DNA from: an uncultured Pelagibacteraceae bacterium
GTDB lineage: Bacteria > Pseudomonadota > Alphaproteobacteria > Pelagibacterales > Pelagibacteraceae
DNA length: 64,000 bases
Direction: 5' to 3'
NCBI GenBank assembly: GCA_902562205.1
Contig: CACESO010000002.1
Location: forward strand, 97,481-161,480
The position numbers were made by a program, and so were the translations under genes. How positions within the stretch are numbered: the stretch's first letter is position 1; every line of letters starts with the position of its first letter. Positions 25,086 to 34,736 of the stretch are shown here, in pieces. Under the pieces are notes generated by a model. The model was not told where the DNA came from. It was given only the letters and a program-made list of their open reading frames with translations, and did not search any database.

Positions 25086-26447
25086 ATGAAGAAAGATATA
25101 TATTTAACTAATAGTCTTGGCGGTAAAAAAGAAATATTTAAACCGATAGATCCAAAGAAGGTGAGAATGTATGTATGTGGACCAACTGTATATGATGATC
25201 CACATATTGGTAACGCAAGACCTTTAGTGGTTTTCGATATTCTTTTTAAGGTTCTCAAATGTAAATATGGAAACTCTTCAGTTTTATATGCAAGAAATAT
25301 TACTGATGTTGATGATAAAATTATAGATGGTGCAAAAAATAAAAATATAACAATAAATAAACTTACTGAAGACACTACAAAACGCTTTAATGAGGATTGC
25401 AATTATTTAAAGTGTGAAAAACCTTCTTTTGAACCAAAAGCAACTGAGAACATTCCTTTAATGATCGACATGATAAATATTCTCATAAAAAAGAATAATG
25501 CATATGAAAATAAATCACATGTTTATTTTAACGTGTCGAGTTTTAAAGACTATGGAAAACTATCAAATAAAAATGTTGATGAACTTTTTGCAGGGGCCCG
25601 AGTTGAGGTATCAGAAAATAAAAAAAGACCTGAAGATTTTGTTTTATGGAAACCATCTACAAAAGATGAACCCGGATGGGACTCTCCTTGGGGAAGAGGT
25701 AGACCAGGTTGGCATATAGAATGTTCAGCAATGTCAAAAAAATTTCTTGGAGATACATTTGATATACACGGAGGTGGACGTGATTTATTATTTCCGCACC
25801 ACGAAAATGAAATAGCTCAGTCAAGATGTGCAAATGAAAATAAATCATTATCAAATTATTGGATACACAATGGCTTTATTACTGTTTCAAACGAGAAAAT
25901 GGCAAAGTCTCAAGGAAATGTTTTTAAAATAAAAGATTTTTATGAAAGGTATAATGGTCAAGTATTAAGATTAGCATTAATGTCAACTCATTATAGGCAA
26001 GCAATGGATTGGAATGAAAATCTATTAACACAGTCAAAAAAAACTTTGGATAAATGGTATGAGTGCCAAAAAAAACCAGAAGGTAAAGTATTGATACCAG
26101 ATGATGATTTAGTTCCTCTTTACGATGATTTAAATACACCTGGGTATATAAGTAATATTCATAAATTATATGACAAAGCTGCCAAAGGATCTGACAAAGA
26201 TAAAGAAATTTTTACAACAGCATGTAATTTTATTGGTCTGTTAACTGAGCCAAAATCAAAATGGCAAGAGTTTAAAAAGAATATTTTAGAAATTTCAGAG
26301 GAAGAGATTTTGCAAAAGATAAAAGACAGGAACACAGCTAGAGACAATAAAAATTACCAATTAGCCGATGAAATCAGAAATGAACTTTTAGATAAAGGTA
26401 TTTTAATTGAAGATAAAGATGATAAAACAACTTGGAAAATAAAATGA
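25086..26447 (+). CDS. cysS: Cysteinyl-tRNA synthetase
   Basis: Charges tRNA-Cys. The class I HIGH motif is HIGNAR (from residue 40), with a zinc-ligand Cys31 in YVCGPTVYDD. The other zinc ligands fall in WHIECSAMS and FPHHENEIAQS. The KMSKS-type motif is KMAKSQGN near residue 271, Ala replacing the first Ser. The C-terminal helical domain ends in a short anticodon-recognition region. Length 453 is normal. The last 4 bases overlap the citramalate synthase start (ATGA). Confidence 0.96.
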   Translation: MKKDIYLTNSLGGKKEIFKPIDPKKVRMYVCGPTVYDDPHIGNARPLVVFDILFKVLKCKYGNSSVLYARNITDVDDKIIDGAKNKNITINKLTEDTTKRFNEDCNYLKCEKPSFEPKATENIPLMIDMINILIKKNNAYENKSHVYFNVSSFKDYGKLSNKNVDELFAGARVEVSENKKRPEDFVLWKPSTKDEPGWDSPWGRGRPGWHIECSAMSKKFLGDTFDIHGGGRDLLFPHHENEIAQSRCANENKSLSNYWIHNGFITVSNEKMAKSQGNVFKIKDFYERYNGQVLRLALMSTHYRQAMDWNENLLTQSKKTLDKWYECQKKPEGKVLIPDDDLVPLYDDLNTPGYISNIHKLYDKAAKGSDKDKEIFTTACNFIGLLTEPKSKWQEFKKNILEISEEEILQKIKDRNTARDNKNYQLADEIRNELLDKGILIEDKDDKTTWKIK

Positions 26448-28045
26448 GTAAAGAACGATTATACATATTTGATACAACATTGAGAGATGGGGCCCAAACC
26501 CAAGGTGTGCATTTTTCAATTGATGAAAAAACAAAAATTGCGCATGCTTTAGATGATCTTGGTGTAGATTATATAGAAGGAGGTTGGCCAGGTGCTAATC
26601 CATCTGATACAGAATTTTTTCAGAAAGATTTAGATTTAAAAAACTCCACCTTCACTGCTTTTGGAATGACAAAGAAAGCTGGACGAAGTGCAGAAAATGA
26701 TCCAGGTTTGTCAGCGATTTTAAATTCAAATACTAAATCTGTTTGTTTAGTAGGAAAATCATGGGATTTTCATGTTGATGTTGCATTAGGAATAACTAAT
26801 GAGGAAAATTTAGAAAATATTAAAGAGACAACAAAACATTTTGTAAAAAACAACAAAGAGTTCATGTTTGATGCAGAACACTTTTTTGATGGTTACAAAG
26901 CAAATCCAAAATATGCTTTAGCTTGCATTAAAGCTGCTTATGATAATGGTGCTAAATGGATAGTTCTTTGTGATACTAATGGCGGAACACTTCCTCACGA
27001 AGTTACAAAAATAGTTAAAGAAGTTTCAGAACACATACCTGGTGAAAATTTAGGTATTCATGCACACAATGATACTGGTAATGCTGTTGCAAATTCAATT
27101 GCAGCTGTTTTATCAGGAGCAAGACAAATACAAGGTACTATAAATGGCTTGGGTGAAAGATGTGGTAACGCTAACTTAATGTCAATTATCCCAACTTTTC
27201 ATCTTAAAAAAGAATTATCAGATAAATTCGAAATAAGTATTAAAGAAAAAAATATTAAACATATTACACAATGTTCAAGATTACTTGATGAGATACTTAA
27301 TAGAAAACCCAATAAACATTTGCCATATGTAGGTGCTGCAGCATTTTCACACAAAGGTGGTTTACATGTATCTGCTGTTCAAAAAGATCCTAAAACTTAT
27401 GAGCATATAAATCCAGAAGACGTTGGCAACAACAGAAATATAGTTGTTTCTGATCAGTCAGGTAAATCAAATATTTTATCTAGACTCAAAACAATTGGAA
27501 TAGAAATTGAAGAAAACGATCCAAAAGTAAAAAAACTTCTGGAAGAGGTAAAAGACAGAGAATTTATTGGTTACAGTTATGATGGAGCTGATGCTTCTTT
27601 TGAATTGCTAGCAAGAAGAGTAATGGGAGAAATTCCAAGATATATATCAATTAAAGAATATGATGTTTCAGTTTCAAAAAATGATCAGGATAAAATTGTT
27701 TCTAGAGCAAAAGCAAAATTAGAAGTTGATGGTGAACAAATAGTATGTGAAGGTGAGGGTAACGGACCTGTTCATGCTCTAGATAACGCTATAAGAAAAA
27801 ATGTTACTAAGTTAGAAAAATATTCTGAATATTTAAAAGATTTAAAACTAGTTGACTATAAGGTTAGAATTTTAAATACAGGAACAGAGGCGACCACAAG
27901 AGTATCGATTGAAAGTACAGACTCTCAAGGAAAAAATTGGTTTACAATTGGTGTCTCACCAAACATAATTGATGCATCATTTAAAGCTCTCATTGATAGT
28001 TTAGATTTTAAATTATTTAAGGATAAAGCTCCTGCAAGTAAATAA
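26444..28045 (+). CDS. cimA: (R)-citramalate synthase
   Basis: Condenses pyruvate and acetyl-CoA to citramalate, an isoleucine route that bypasses threonine. The N-terminus IFDTTLRDGAQTQGVHFS is the HMG/citramalate/isopropylmalate synthase signature, EGGWPGANP distinguishes the CimA subgroup, and GIHAHNDTGNAVANS holds the metal-binding histidines. The C-terminal about 120 residues form the LeuA-type allosteric dimer domain. The ATG at 26444 overlaps the cysS stop (ATGA); a TTG at 26432 would add MENK and is less likely. The protein is 533 residues, right for this family and longer than simple LeuA. Confidence 0.88.
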   Translation: MSKERLYIFDTTLRDGAQTQGVHFSIDEKTKIAHALDDLGVDYIEGGWPGANPSDTEFFQKDLDLKNSTFTAFGMTKKAGRSAENDPGLSAILNSNTKSVCLVGKSWDFHVDVALGITNEENLENIKETTKHFVKNNKEFMFDAEHFFDGYKANPKYALACIKAAYDNGAKWIVLCDTNGGTLPHEVTKIVKEVSEHIPGENLGIHAHNDTGNAVANSIAAVLSGARQIQGTINGLGERCGNANLMSIIPTFHLKKELSDKFEISIKEKNIKHITQCSRLLDEILNRKPNKHLPYVGAAAFSHKGGLHVSAVQKDPKTYEHINPEDVGNNRNIVVSDQSGKSNILSRLKTIGIEIEENDPKVKKLLEEVKDREFIGYSYDGADASFELLARRVMGEIPRYISIKEYDVSVSKNDQDKIVSRAKAKLEVDGEQIVCEGEGNGPVHALDNAIRKNVTKLEKYSEYLKDLKLVDYKVRILNTGTEATTRVSIESTDSQGKNWFTIGVSPNIIDASFKALIDSLDFKLFKDKAPASK

Positions 28046-28906
28046 ATGAAAATAAAGAAGTTTTCTGAGAAACCTACAGATATTGAAAGCAGGGTAGGAG
28101 CAGATCCTGTTGTCTGTTATCCAAATGATACAATAAATAATAATCTTGAAATATTACATGAAGCTAGAAGACACATCAAACAAGTTGATGAAGTCATTGT
28201 ACCTCCAAGAGATGCTAAAACTTTTAATGTTAAGTTAGGTAATTTTTTTAGAATAGAAAGTGTTGAAGGACCACAAGTTGGGGATTTAAATTTATTTCAA
28301 GCTAATAATTTAGAGGAAAAGTTTTATTCTGGAAAAACTAGAGCTCTCTACGGAACACATATTTCAGTTGGAGATAAAATGTTTAGTAGTTTTCCTTTTT
28401 TAAGATCATTAGCTACAATTACGTGGGATACATTAGATTGGTATGGTTATGACAAAGATGGAGGCTCGGTCCACGATGTTATTGGTACCAGATGTGATCC
28501 TTACACATATAAATTAACATCAAACAACGATTATCATTATTGTTGTCATTCAAACTTAACTAGAGCTCTGGTTAAAGAGAAAAATGTCAAATTAGATGAT
28601 GCAGAAAAAATTGTGCACGATGTATTAAATGTATTTATGCTTACTGGTTTTACTAATGACACTAAACAATACTTTATGAAATCAAGTCCAGTAAGACCTG
28701 GCGATTATTTAGAATTTTTTGCGGAAACAGATCTATTAGGGGTTTTATCTGCTTGCCCGGGTGGAGACTGTGGATCAGAACATTCCTCTGATGTTGCAAA
28801 GTGCTATCCATTAAAGGTTTCTATATGGGATGTTGATCAAAAATTCCTTACAGGAATTATTCCTTCAACATTATCCAATTATAATAGAAATCATGGCATC
28901 AAATAA
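28046..28906 (+). CDS. DUF1989 (urea-carboxylase-associated) family protein
   Basis: A 286-residue soluble protein. FFRIESVEGPQVGDLNLFQ, RALYGTHISVGDKMFS, VHDVIGTRCDPYTY and CHSNLTRAL are the recognisable DUF1989 blocks. A Cys-rich part (SACPGGDCGSEHS) near residue 240 may be a metal or active-site loop. Family members near urea carboxylase genes are called urea-amidolyase-associated, and some degrade carboxyguanidine-like compounds, but no urea genes are visible here. It directly abuts cimA (no gap) and the next gene (no gap), so it is in an amino acid/translation operon. Function here is unknown. Confidence 0.8.
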   Translation: MKIKKFSEKPTDIESRVGADPVVCYPNDTINNNLEILHEARRHIKQVDEVIVPPRDAKTFNVKLGNFFRIESVEGPQVGDLNLFQANNLEEKFYSGKTRALYGTHISVGDKMFSSFPFLRSLATITWDTLDWYGYDKDGGSVHDVIGTRCDPYTYKLTSNNDYHYCCHSNLTRALVKEKNVKLDDAEKIVHDVLNVFMLTGFTNDTKQYFMKSSPVRPGDYLEFFAETDLLGVLSACPGGDCGSEHSSDVAKCYPLKVSIWDVDQKFLTGIIPSTLSNYNRNHGIK

Positions 28907-29620
28907 ATGAACAAGAATAAAGTTACATTTATTTTACACAAACCTCAGCTATCAGAAAATATTGGTGCTTGCGCAAGAGCAATAAAGAATTTTAATTTCC
29001 AAAAACTCTATCTGATTGACCCAAAACCTATTTTTCCTAACGATAAGATATTAGCAACATCTGTTGGAGCGAAAGACATTATAAAAAAAAGTAAAGTATT
29101 TAATAATTTAGAAAGCTCCTTAGGAGATATTGATATATTGATCGCAACATCTGCAAGATTTAGAAACAAAAATATAAAACATATTAATCTTGAGGGTTTA
29201 AAAAAAATAGATTTTAGAAAAAAAATTGGTTTTTTATTTGGTTCAGAAGCATCAGGTTTATCAAATAAAGAAGTTAGTTATGCAAATTACACTTTACAAA
29301 TACCTACAAACATAAATTTTAAATCTTTAAATCTATCCCATAGCCTTATAATTATTGCGCAATTCATCTCAAGTTTATTAAATTCCAAATCCAGTCAATT
29401 TAAAAAGTCAAAGAAAGTAAAGAAAGCATCTAAAAAGGAAATTCAAGCGATGATAAATTTATGCCTAAATAATCTAAATGAAATTAATTTTTTTAAACAC
29501 AAAGAAAAAAAACCTATAATGCTTGAAAATTTAAGAAACATTTTTTATAGAATGGAACTTTCAGATAAAGAAACACGTATTTTATCAAGTGTATTTGCAT
29601 GTTTAGGAAAAAAACGCTGA
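28907..29620 (+). CDS. SPOUT RNA methyltransferase, TrmJ-like
   Basis: A 237-residue SPOUT methyltransferase. FILHKPQLSENIGACARAIKNF is the N-terminal TrmH-family opening, where Asn and Arg of N.G..AR are conserved. GFLFGSEASGLSNKEVS and LNLSHSLIIIAQ are the knot motifs 2 and 3. The C-terminal helical extension fits TrmJ (2'-O-methylation of tRNA position 32) better than RlmB or TrmL, so tRNA is the likely target. It immediately follows the DUF1989 gene. Confidence 0.83.
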   Translation: MNKNKVTFILHKPQLSENIGACARAIKNFNFQKLYLIDPKPIFPNDKILATSVGAKDIIKKSKVFNNLESSLGDIDILIATSARFRNKNIKHINLEGLKKIDFRKKIGFLFGSEASGLSNKEVSYANYTLQIPTNINFKSLNLSHSLIIIAQFISSLLNSKSSQFKKSKKVKKASKKEIQAMINLCLNNLNEINFFKHKEKKPIMLENLRNIFYRMELSDKETRILSSVFACLGKKR

Positions 29621-29660
29621 TTGACAAATAAGATGTTAAGTTTATAACCCATTTCACTAA

Positions 29661-30278
29661 ATGACAAAAAGATTAAATTCTAAACACAAAATTGATAGAA
29701 GACTGAAGGTTAACCTTTGGGGAAGACCAAAAAGTCCTTTCAACAAAAGAGCATATCCTCCAGGACAACACGGACAATCTAAAAATGCAAAACTTTCAGA
29801 CTACGGAACTCAACTTCAGGCTAAGCAAAAATTAAAATCATACTATGGAAATATAAATGAGCGACAATTCAGAAACGTTTATAGAAAAGCCATTATGAAA
29901 AAAGGTGATACTGCAGAAAATTTAATAGGATTATTAGAGAGAAGACTAGACTCAGTTATCTACAGAGCAAAATTTTCTAGTACAATTTTTTCATCAAGAC
30001 AGTTTATTAATCATGGACATGTAAAAGTGAATGGTAAAAAAGTAAACATATCAAGCTACCTTTTAAGTGAAGAAGACACTATCGAGATTAAAGATAAATC
30101 AAAACAATTAGCTATTATTGATATAGCGTTAGCTAACAAAGAAAGAGATATTCCTGAATATTTGCAAGTAGATGAAAAGAAAAGAACAATTAAATTTGTG
30201 AGAACTCCAAAGTTTGAAGAAGTTCCTTATCCTGTTGTTATGGAGCCAAACCTAGTAATCGAATATTACTCTAGATAA
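29661..30278 (+). CDS. rpsD: 30S ribosomal protein S4
   Basis: Primary 16S rRNA binder that starts 30S assembly. K.D.RL..NLWGR and PPGQHGQ are S4 signatures, and [14 protein letters not shown] begins the S4 RNA-binding domain, followed by [18 protein letters not shown]. The N-terminus lacks the cysteine cluster of zinc-type S4. Length 205 is normal. It is isolated from other ribosomal genes, preceded by 40 bases, and ends 2 bases from the convergent grxD. Confidence 0.97.
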   Translation: MTKRLNSKHKIDRRLKVNLWGRPKSPFNKRAYPPGQHGQSKNAKLSDYGTQLQAKQKLKSYYGNINERQFRNVYRKAIMKKGDTAENLIGLLERRLDSVIYRAKFSSTIFSSRQFINHGHVKVNGKKVNISSYLLSEEDTIEIKDKSKQLAIIDIALANKERDIPEYLQVDEKKRTIKFVRTPKFEEVPYPVVMEPNLVIEYYSR

Positions 30279-30280
30279 TA

Positions 30281-30613
30281 TTACTTTTTATATCCTATAC
30301 CTTTTTCGTCAAAAACTTTTTTAAGTTCACCGTTCTCAAACATTTCTTTGATGATATCGCATCCACCGATGAATTCTTTTTTTATATAAAGTTGAGGGAT
30401 CGTTGGCCACTCACTATATATTTTAATACCCTCACGAATTTTTTGATCTTTTAATACGTCAACGCTTTGATATTTAACCTCCAAAATTTTTAAGATGTTA
30501 GAGACAGCCATAGAGAAACCACACTGTGGAGCTTCTGGACTTCCTTTCATGAATAAACAAACATCGCTATTATTTATTGAATTTTCTATCTGTTCTTTAA
30601 CTTGTTGATCCAT
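30281..30613 (-). CDS. grxD: Monothiol glutaredoxin, Grx4 family
   Basis: Carries and transfers [2Fe-2S] clusters. The active site is CGFS (Cys31) preceded by FMKGSPEAPQ. WPTIPQLYIKKEFIGGCDI holds the cis-Pro and the glutathione-binding GG.D region. Length 110 is the single-domain form. It follows bolA with a one-base overlap; the two families form a known Fe-S heterodimer, so a shared iron or cluster-sensing role is expected. Confidence 0.95.
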   Translation of the reverse strand: MDQQVKEQIENSINNSDVCLFMKGSPEAPQCGFSMAVSNILKILEVKYQSVDVLKDQKIREGIKIYSEWPTIPQLYIKKEFIGGCDIIKEMFENGELKKVFDEKGIGYKK

Positions 30614-30843
30614 TAATTTTCCTTTGTCTTCAGTGCTAGAGCATGAAGCTCATTTCCCATTTTTCCTTTTAAAGCATCATAAACCATTTTATGTTGTTGC
30701 ACTTTATTTTTACCTTTAAATTGAGAAGAAGTCACTGTGGCGGAATAGTGATTCCCGTCACCAGCTAAGTCTTGAATATCAATAACAGCATCTGGCAAAG
30801 CCTCTTTAATCATTTTTTCAATTTCTTTTAAATCCATCGCCAT
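30613..30843 (-). CDS. BolA-family protein
   Basis: A 76-residue BolA-like protein. VIDIQDLAGDGNHYSATV and KVQQHKMVYDALKGKMG are the family core, including the conserved His that helps bind a [2Fe-2S] cluster with Grx4 proteins. Length and the absence of long tails match the IbaG/BolA-like group. An alternative start three codons in (MDLKEIEK) is possible. It sits between purL and grxD in a tight operon. Confidence 0.9.
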   Translation of the reverse strand: MAMDLKEIEKMIKEALPDAVIDIQDLAGDGNHYSATVTSSQFKGKNKVQQHKMVYDALKGKMGNELHALALKTKEN

Positions 30844-30845
30844 AA

Positions 30846-33035
30846 TTAACTCATGTATTTATATAACCAACCTTTATAAAATTCTGTCACCTTGTCCACT
30901 GTAAAAGTTGGCTCATCATTTATTATAATCTCTTTATCTGTTGTTTCTCCTAACAAATCAAAATGCACAGAGTTTTTCTTTAAAATACTCTCTACTTTTT
31001 TAAGATTATTTTTCTCTACTTCAATAATGTATCTTCCTTGATCCTCAGAAAAAAAATATTGATAAATATTTGTTAAATTCTTGAATTTATAAAATTTAAT
31101 TCCCTTACTGCCTGCTATACACATCTTTAAAGCACCAATCATTATTCCACCTAGAGATACGTCGTGGACTGATAACGCTAATTTTTCTTTAATAATTTTA
31201 AGAATTGTTTCCCCATTATTTTTTTCATTAAATAAATTTATTTCAGGCGGTGGTCCTTTTTTTTCATCTAAAATTACATTTGCAAAGATACTTTGATCTA
31301 AATTTCCTTCTGTTTTTCCAATAACTAAAACTAAGTTTTCTTTTGATTTAAACTTCATGGTCATTAAATTTTTATAATCTTTTATTAAACCTACACCTCC
31401 AATTGTAGGTGTAGGTTTAATTCCTTTATCTTTTGTCTCATTGTAAAACGATACATTTCCCGAAACGACAGGGAAATTTAAATATTTGCTAGCTTCATTA
31501 ATCCCATCAATGCATTCAACAAATTCACCCATATTTTCTTTTTTTTCTGGGTTTCCAAAATTTAAGCAATTTGTTATTGCTATGGGTTCTGCACCAACTG
31601 AAACTAGATTTCTCCAAGCTTCACAAACAACTTGTTTTCCTCCGGTGAATGGATGCGCATGACAATAAGATGCGGACGAGTCAACCGATGAAGCTACAGC
31701 TTTTTTGGTACCGTGTACTCTTACAACACCTGCATCACCACCAGGTTTTTGAATTGTATCTCCCATAACAGTATGATCATATTGTTCCCATATCCATTGC
31801 TTAGAGCAAATATTTGGGTGAGAAATCATTTTTTTAATGACGTCATTAAACTTTAACTTTTTAAAATCATTATTTGAAAACTTAATCTTTTGAGGAAGCT
31901 TTGTTTTTTTCCAAGGTCTATCATACATAGGAGCTTCATTTGCTAAAAATTTAATTGGTACATTTGCTACTTTTTCTCTTTCAAAATAAAGTTCAATATT
32001 TTTTGTATTAGTAGTTTTCCCTATTACTGCAAAATCTAAATTCCATTTATCAAATATTTTTTTTGCACTATCTTCTTTACCATTTTCTAAAACTATCAAC
32101 ATTCTTTCTTGGCTTTCAGATAACATAATTTCATATGGTGTCATTTTTTCTTCTCTGCAAGGAACTTTATCTAAATGTAATTCAATTCCTAAGTTTCCTT
32201 TTGATGCCATTTCAATACTTGAAGAAGTTAAACCTGCTGCACCCATATCTTGTATCGCAATAATCGATTTATCAGACATCAACTCTAAACAAGCTTCTAA
32301 AAGAAGTTTTTCAGTAAAAGGATCTCCAACTTGAACGGTTGGTTTTTTTTCCTCTATTTTGTCATCAAATATTGCTGATGCCATACTTGCTCCATGAATA
32401 CCATCTCTGCCAGTTTTCGATCCAACATATATAACTGGTTTGTTTATCCCTGTAGCTTTCGAGTAAAAAATTTTATTTTTATTTACCAAACCTAATGTCA
32501 TTGCATTTACTAAAATATTTCCATTATAAGATTGATCGAAGCAAGTTTGGCCAGCTATAGTTGGAACTCCAATACAATTTCCATAGCCTCCAATTCCCTT
32601 AACAACACCTCTTAATAAATTTTTAGTTTTTTTGTGTTGGGTTGAGCCAAAATGAATTGAATTTAGGTTTGCAATTGGTCTTGCCCCCATTGTAAAAACA
32701 TCTCTCATTATTCCACCAACACCTGTTGCAGCACCTTGATATGGTTCTATAAATGAAGGATGATTATGACTTTCAATTTTAAAAACTATTGCATCGTCAT
32801 CACCTATATCAATTACCCCAGCATTTTCACCTGGACCTTGGATTACTTTTTTTCCCTTAGTATTTAATTTTTTCAAATGTAATCTTGAAGATTTGTAGGA
32901 ACAATGCTCATTCCACATTGCTGAAAAAATTCCAAGTTCTGTTAAATTTGGAACTCGCTTTAACAAATCACAAATTTTTTTGTATTCATCAGGCTTTAAA
33001 CCGTGATCTACAGCAATTTGTTCATTTACTTCCAT
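30846..33035 (-). CDS. purL: Phosphoribosylformylglycinamidine synthase subunit PurL (small type)
   Basis: ATP-dependent amidation of FGAR to FGAM in purine synthesis. The 729-residue length is the small PurL that needs separate PurQ and Pur[12 protein letters not shown] near the N-terminus (with the catalytic His), [33 protein letters not shown] and [17 protein letters not shown] are characteristic. The second half repeats as SVHDVSLGG. Its ATG overlaps the purQ stop by one base. Confidence 0.97.
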   Translation of the reverse strand: MEVNEQIAVDHGLKPDEYKKICDLLKRVPNLTELGIFSAMWNEHCSYKSSRLHLKKLNTKGKKVIQGPGENAGVIDIGDDDAIVFKIESHNHPSFIEPYQGAATGVGGIMRDVFTMGARPIANLNSIHFGSTQHKKTKNLLRGVVKGIGGYGNCIGVPTIAGQTCFDQSYNGNILVNAMTLGLVNKNKIFYSKATGINKPVIYVGSKTGRDGIHGASMASAIFDDKIEEKKPTVQVGDPFTEKLLLEACLELMSDKSIIAIQDMGAAGLTSSSIEMASKGNLGIELHLDKVPCREEKMTPYEIMLSESQERMLIVLENGKEDSAKKIFDKWNLDFAVIGKTTNTKNIELYFEREKVANVPIKFLANEAPMYDRPWKKTKLPQKIKFSNNDFKKLKFNDVIKKMISHPNICSKQWIWEQYDHTVMGDTIQKPGGDAGVVRVHGTKKAVASSVDSSASYCHAHPFTGGKQVVCEAWRNLVSVGAEPIAITNCLNFGNPEKKENMGEFVECIDGINEASKYLNFPVVSGNVSFYNETKDKGIKPTPTIGGVGLIKDYKNLMTMKFKSKENLVLVIGKTEGNLDQSIFANVILDEKKGPPPEINLFNEKNNGETILKIIKEKLALSVHDVSLGGIMIGALKMCIAGSKGIKFYKFKNLTNIYQYFFSEDQGRYIIEVEKNNLKKVESILKKNSVHFDLLGETTDKEIIINDEPTFTVDKVTEFYKGWLYKYMS

Positions 33036-33718
33036 TATTTCAAATTCTTTAATAAATTTTCAAAAAATATTGAACCATCTTCACCAGATAAACTCTGATC
33101 TATCATTCGTTCTGGGTGAGGCATCATTCCTAAAATATTTTTCTTTTCATTGAATATTCCAGCAATATTTTTTATTGCACCGTTTGGATTTGATTTATCA
33201 TCTACTTTTCCATCAGAGCTACAATATAAAGCTGCAATTTGATTATTATCTTCTAAAGACTTTAATTCATCTTCAGTACAAAAATAATTTCCTTCATTAT
33301 GAGCGATATGAAGCTCTAAGACATCTTTATCTATATTTTCAAAAAATTTGTTTTCACTATTGTTAACTTTGACAAATATATTCTTACAAATAAATTCAAT
33401 ATTCTTATTTTGTTGAAGAACACCTTTTAATAGGCCTGTTTCTGTTAAGATCTGAAATCCATTACAAATACCTAAAACTAAACCTCCAGAGTTTGCAAAA
33501 TCGATTACCGATTGAATAATTTTTGATTTGCCAGCTATACTTCCACATCTAAGATAATCTCCATAAGAAAACCCACCAGGCAAAACAATTAAGTCACTTT
33601 GGGGTAATTTATCATCATCATGCCAGACCATTTTATTTTTAAAACCAAATTTTTTTAATGCAACATCCATATCCCTATCACAATTAGATCCAGGGAATAT
33701 AATGACCGATGAATTCAT
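33035..33718 (-). CDS. purQ: Phosphoribosylformylglycinamidine synthase subunit PurQ
   Basis: Class I glutamine amidotransferase that supplies ammonia to Pur[12 protein letters not shown] starts the protein. [14 protein letters not shown] contains the nucleophile Cys, [10 protein letters not shown] is the oxyanion region, and MMPHPERM provides the His and Glu of the triad. Length 227 is normal. It overlaps purS and purL by one base each, so the complex is produced in a coupled way. Confidence 0.97.
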   Translation of the reverse strand: MNSSVIIFPGSNCDRDMDVALKKFGFKNKMVWHDDDKLPQSDLIVLPGGFSYGDYLRCGSIAGKSKIIQSVIDFANSGGLVLGICNGFQILTETGLLKGVLQQNKNIEFICKNIFVKVNNSENKFFENIDKDVLELHIAHNEGNYFCTEDELKSLEDNNQIAALYCSSDGKVDDKSNPNGAIKNIAGIFNEKKNILGMMPHPERMIDQSLSGEDGSIFFENLLKNLK

Positions 33719-33951
33719 TAAATAATCTTAAAATCCTCAATGACTTGATTTGCTAGAAGCTTTTTGCAAATTTCTTCTGCAAAGAGTTTTGCTTTTTGTT
33801 CATCATTTTCGTCAATATCGATATCAAAATATTTTCCTTGTCTTACATCTTTAACGTTTGCAAAGCCCATTCCATTTAATGTTTGTTGTATTGCTTTACC
33901 TTGAGGATCAAGAACTCCAGATTTAAGAGTAACAATTACCTTTATCTTCAT
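33718..33951 (-). CDS. purS: Phosphoribosylformylglycinamidine synthase subunit PurS
   Basis: Small structural subunit that bridges PurQ and PurL in the three-part FGAM synthase. The 77 residues include VTLKSGVLDPQGKAIQ and VKDVRQGKYFDIDID, the PurS signature. It directly follows purC with no gap and overlaps purQ. Confidence 0.95.
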   Translation of the reverse strand: MKIKVIVTLKSGVLDPQGKAIQQTLNGMGFANVKDVRQGKYFDIDIDENDEQKAKLFAEEICKKLLANQVIEDFKII

Positions 33952-34734
33952 TTATTTTTTGTTTTTTACCGCTTTTGGTTTTTCAAAGTTGACAGCTTGT
34001 ATATTGGATTGTTCGTGAAGAATACCTAATCTTTTTGCTACTTCTTGATATGCATTTATCAAATTTCCAAGATTATTTCTAAATCTATCTTTATCTAATT
34101 TTTTATCAGTCTTATTGTCCCATAATCTACAAGTGTCAGGACTTATCTCATCTGCTAGTAACACATCTGTTTTGCCATTATTTTTAATTCTTCCAAATTC
34201 AACTTTAAAATCTACAAGTTTAATGCCAACACCTCTAAACATTCCTACCATGAAATCATTTATCCTAAGTAATTGTCTGTCAATTTTTTCTATTTCTTTT
34301 TTAGTTGCCCATTTAAAAGTGTAAATATGCTCTTTAGATATAAGAGGATCTCCAAGTTCATCGTTTTTTAAACAGTATTCAATTAATGGATCCTCTAAAA
34401 TAGTACCGTCTTCTATACCAAGTCTTTTTGTAAGAGAGCCAGTCGCAATATTTCTCACAATGAATTCAATCGGAATAATTTCGACATGTTTGATAAGCTG
34501 TTCTCTCATATTAAGTCTTTTTACTAAATGATTTTTTATTCCAACTTGATCTAAATTCATTAAAATATGTTCTGAAATTCTATTGTTTAAAACACCTTTG
34601 CCCTCAATTTTTGCCTTTTTTTGATTGTTGAAAGCAGTTGCGTCATCCTTGAAGTGCTGAATTACAAAATCCTTATTGTCAGTAGCAAAAATAACTTTCG
34701 CTTTTCCTTCGTATAATTTTTTCCCTTTTTTCAT
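33952..34734 (-). CDS. purC: SAICAR synthetase
   Basis: Joins aspartate to CAIR in purine synthesis. KLYEGKAKVIF near the N-terminus, FKDDATAFN, IEFIVRNIATGSLTKRLG, and LLADEISPDTCRLW are the family motifs. Length 260 is slightly long, with a short basic C-terminal tail. It follows purB after 2 bases and precedes purS with no gap. Confidence 0.97.
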   Translation of the reverse strand: MKKGKKLYEGKAKVIFATDNKDFVIQHFKDDATAFNNQKKAKIEGKGVLNNRISEHILMNLDQVGIKNHLVKRLNMREQLIKHVEIIPIEFIVRNIATGSLTKRLGIEDGTILEDPLIEYCLKNDELGDPLISKEHIYTFKWATKKEIEKIDRQLLRINDFMVGMFRGVGIKLVDFKVEFGRIKNNGKTDVLLADEISPDTCRLWDNKTDKKLDKDRFRNNLGNLINAYQEVAKRLGILHEQSNIQAVNFEKPKAVKNKK

Positions 34735-34736
34735 TA

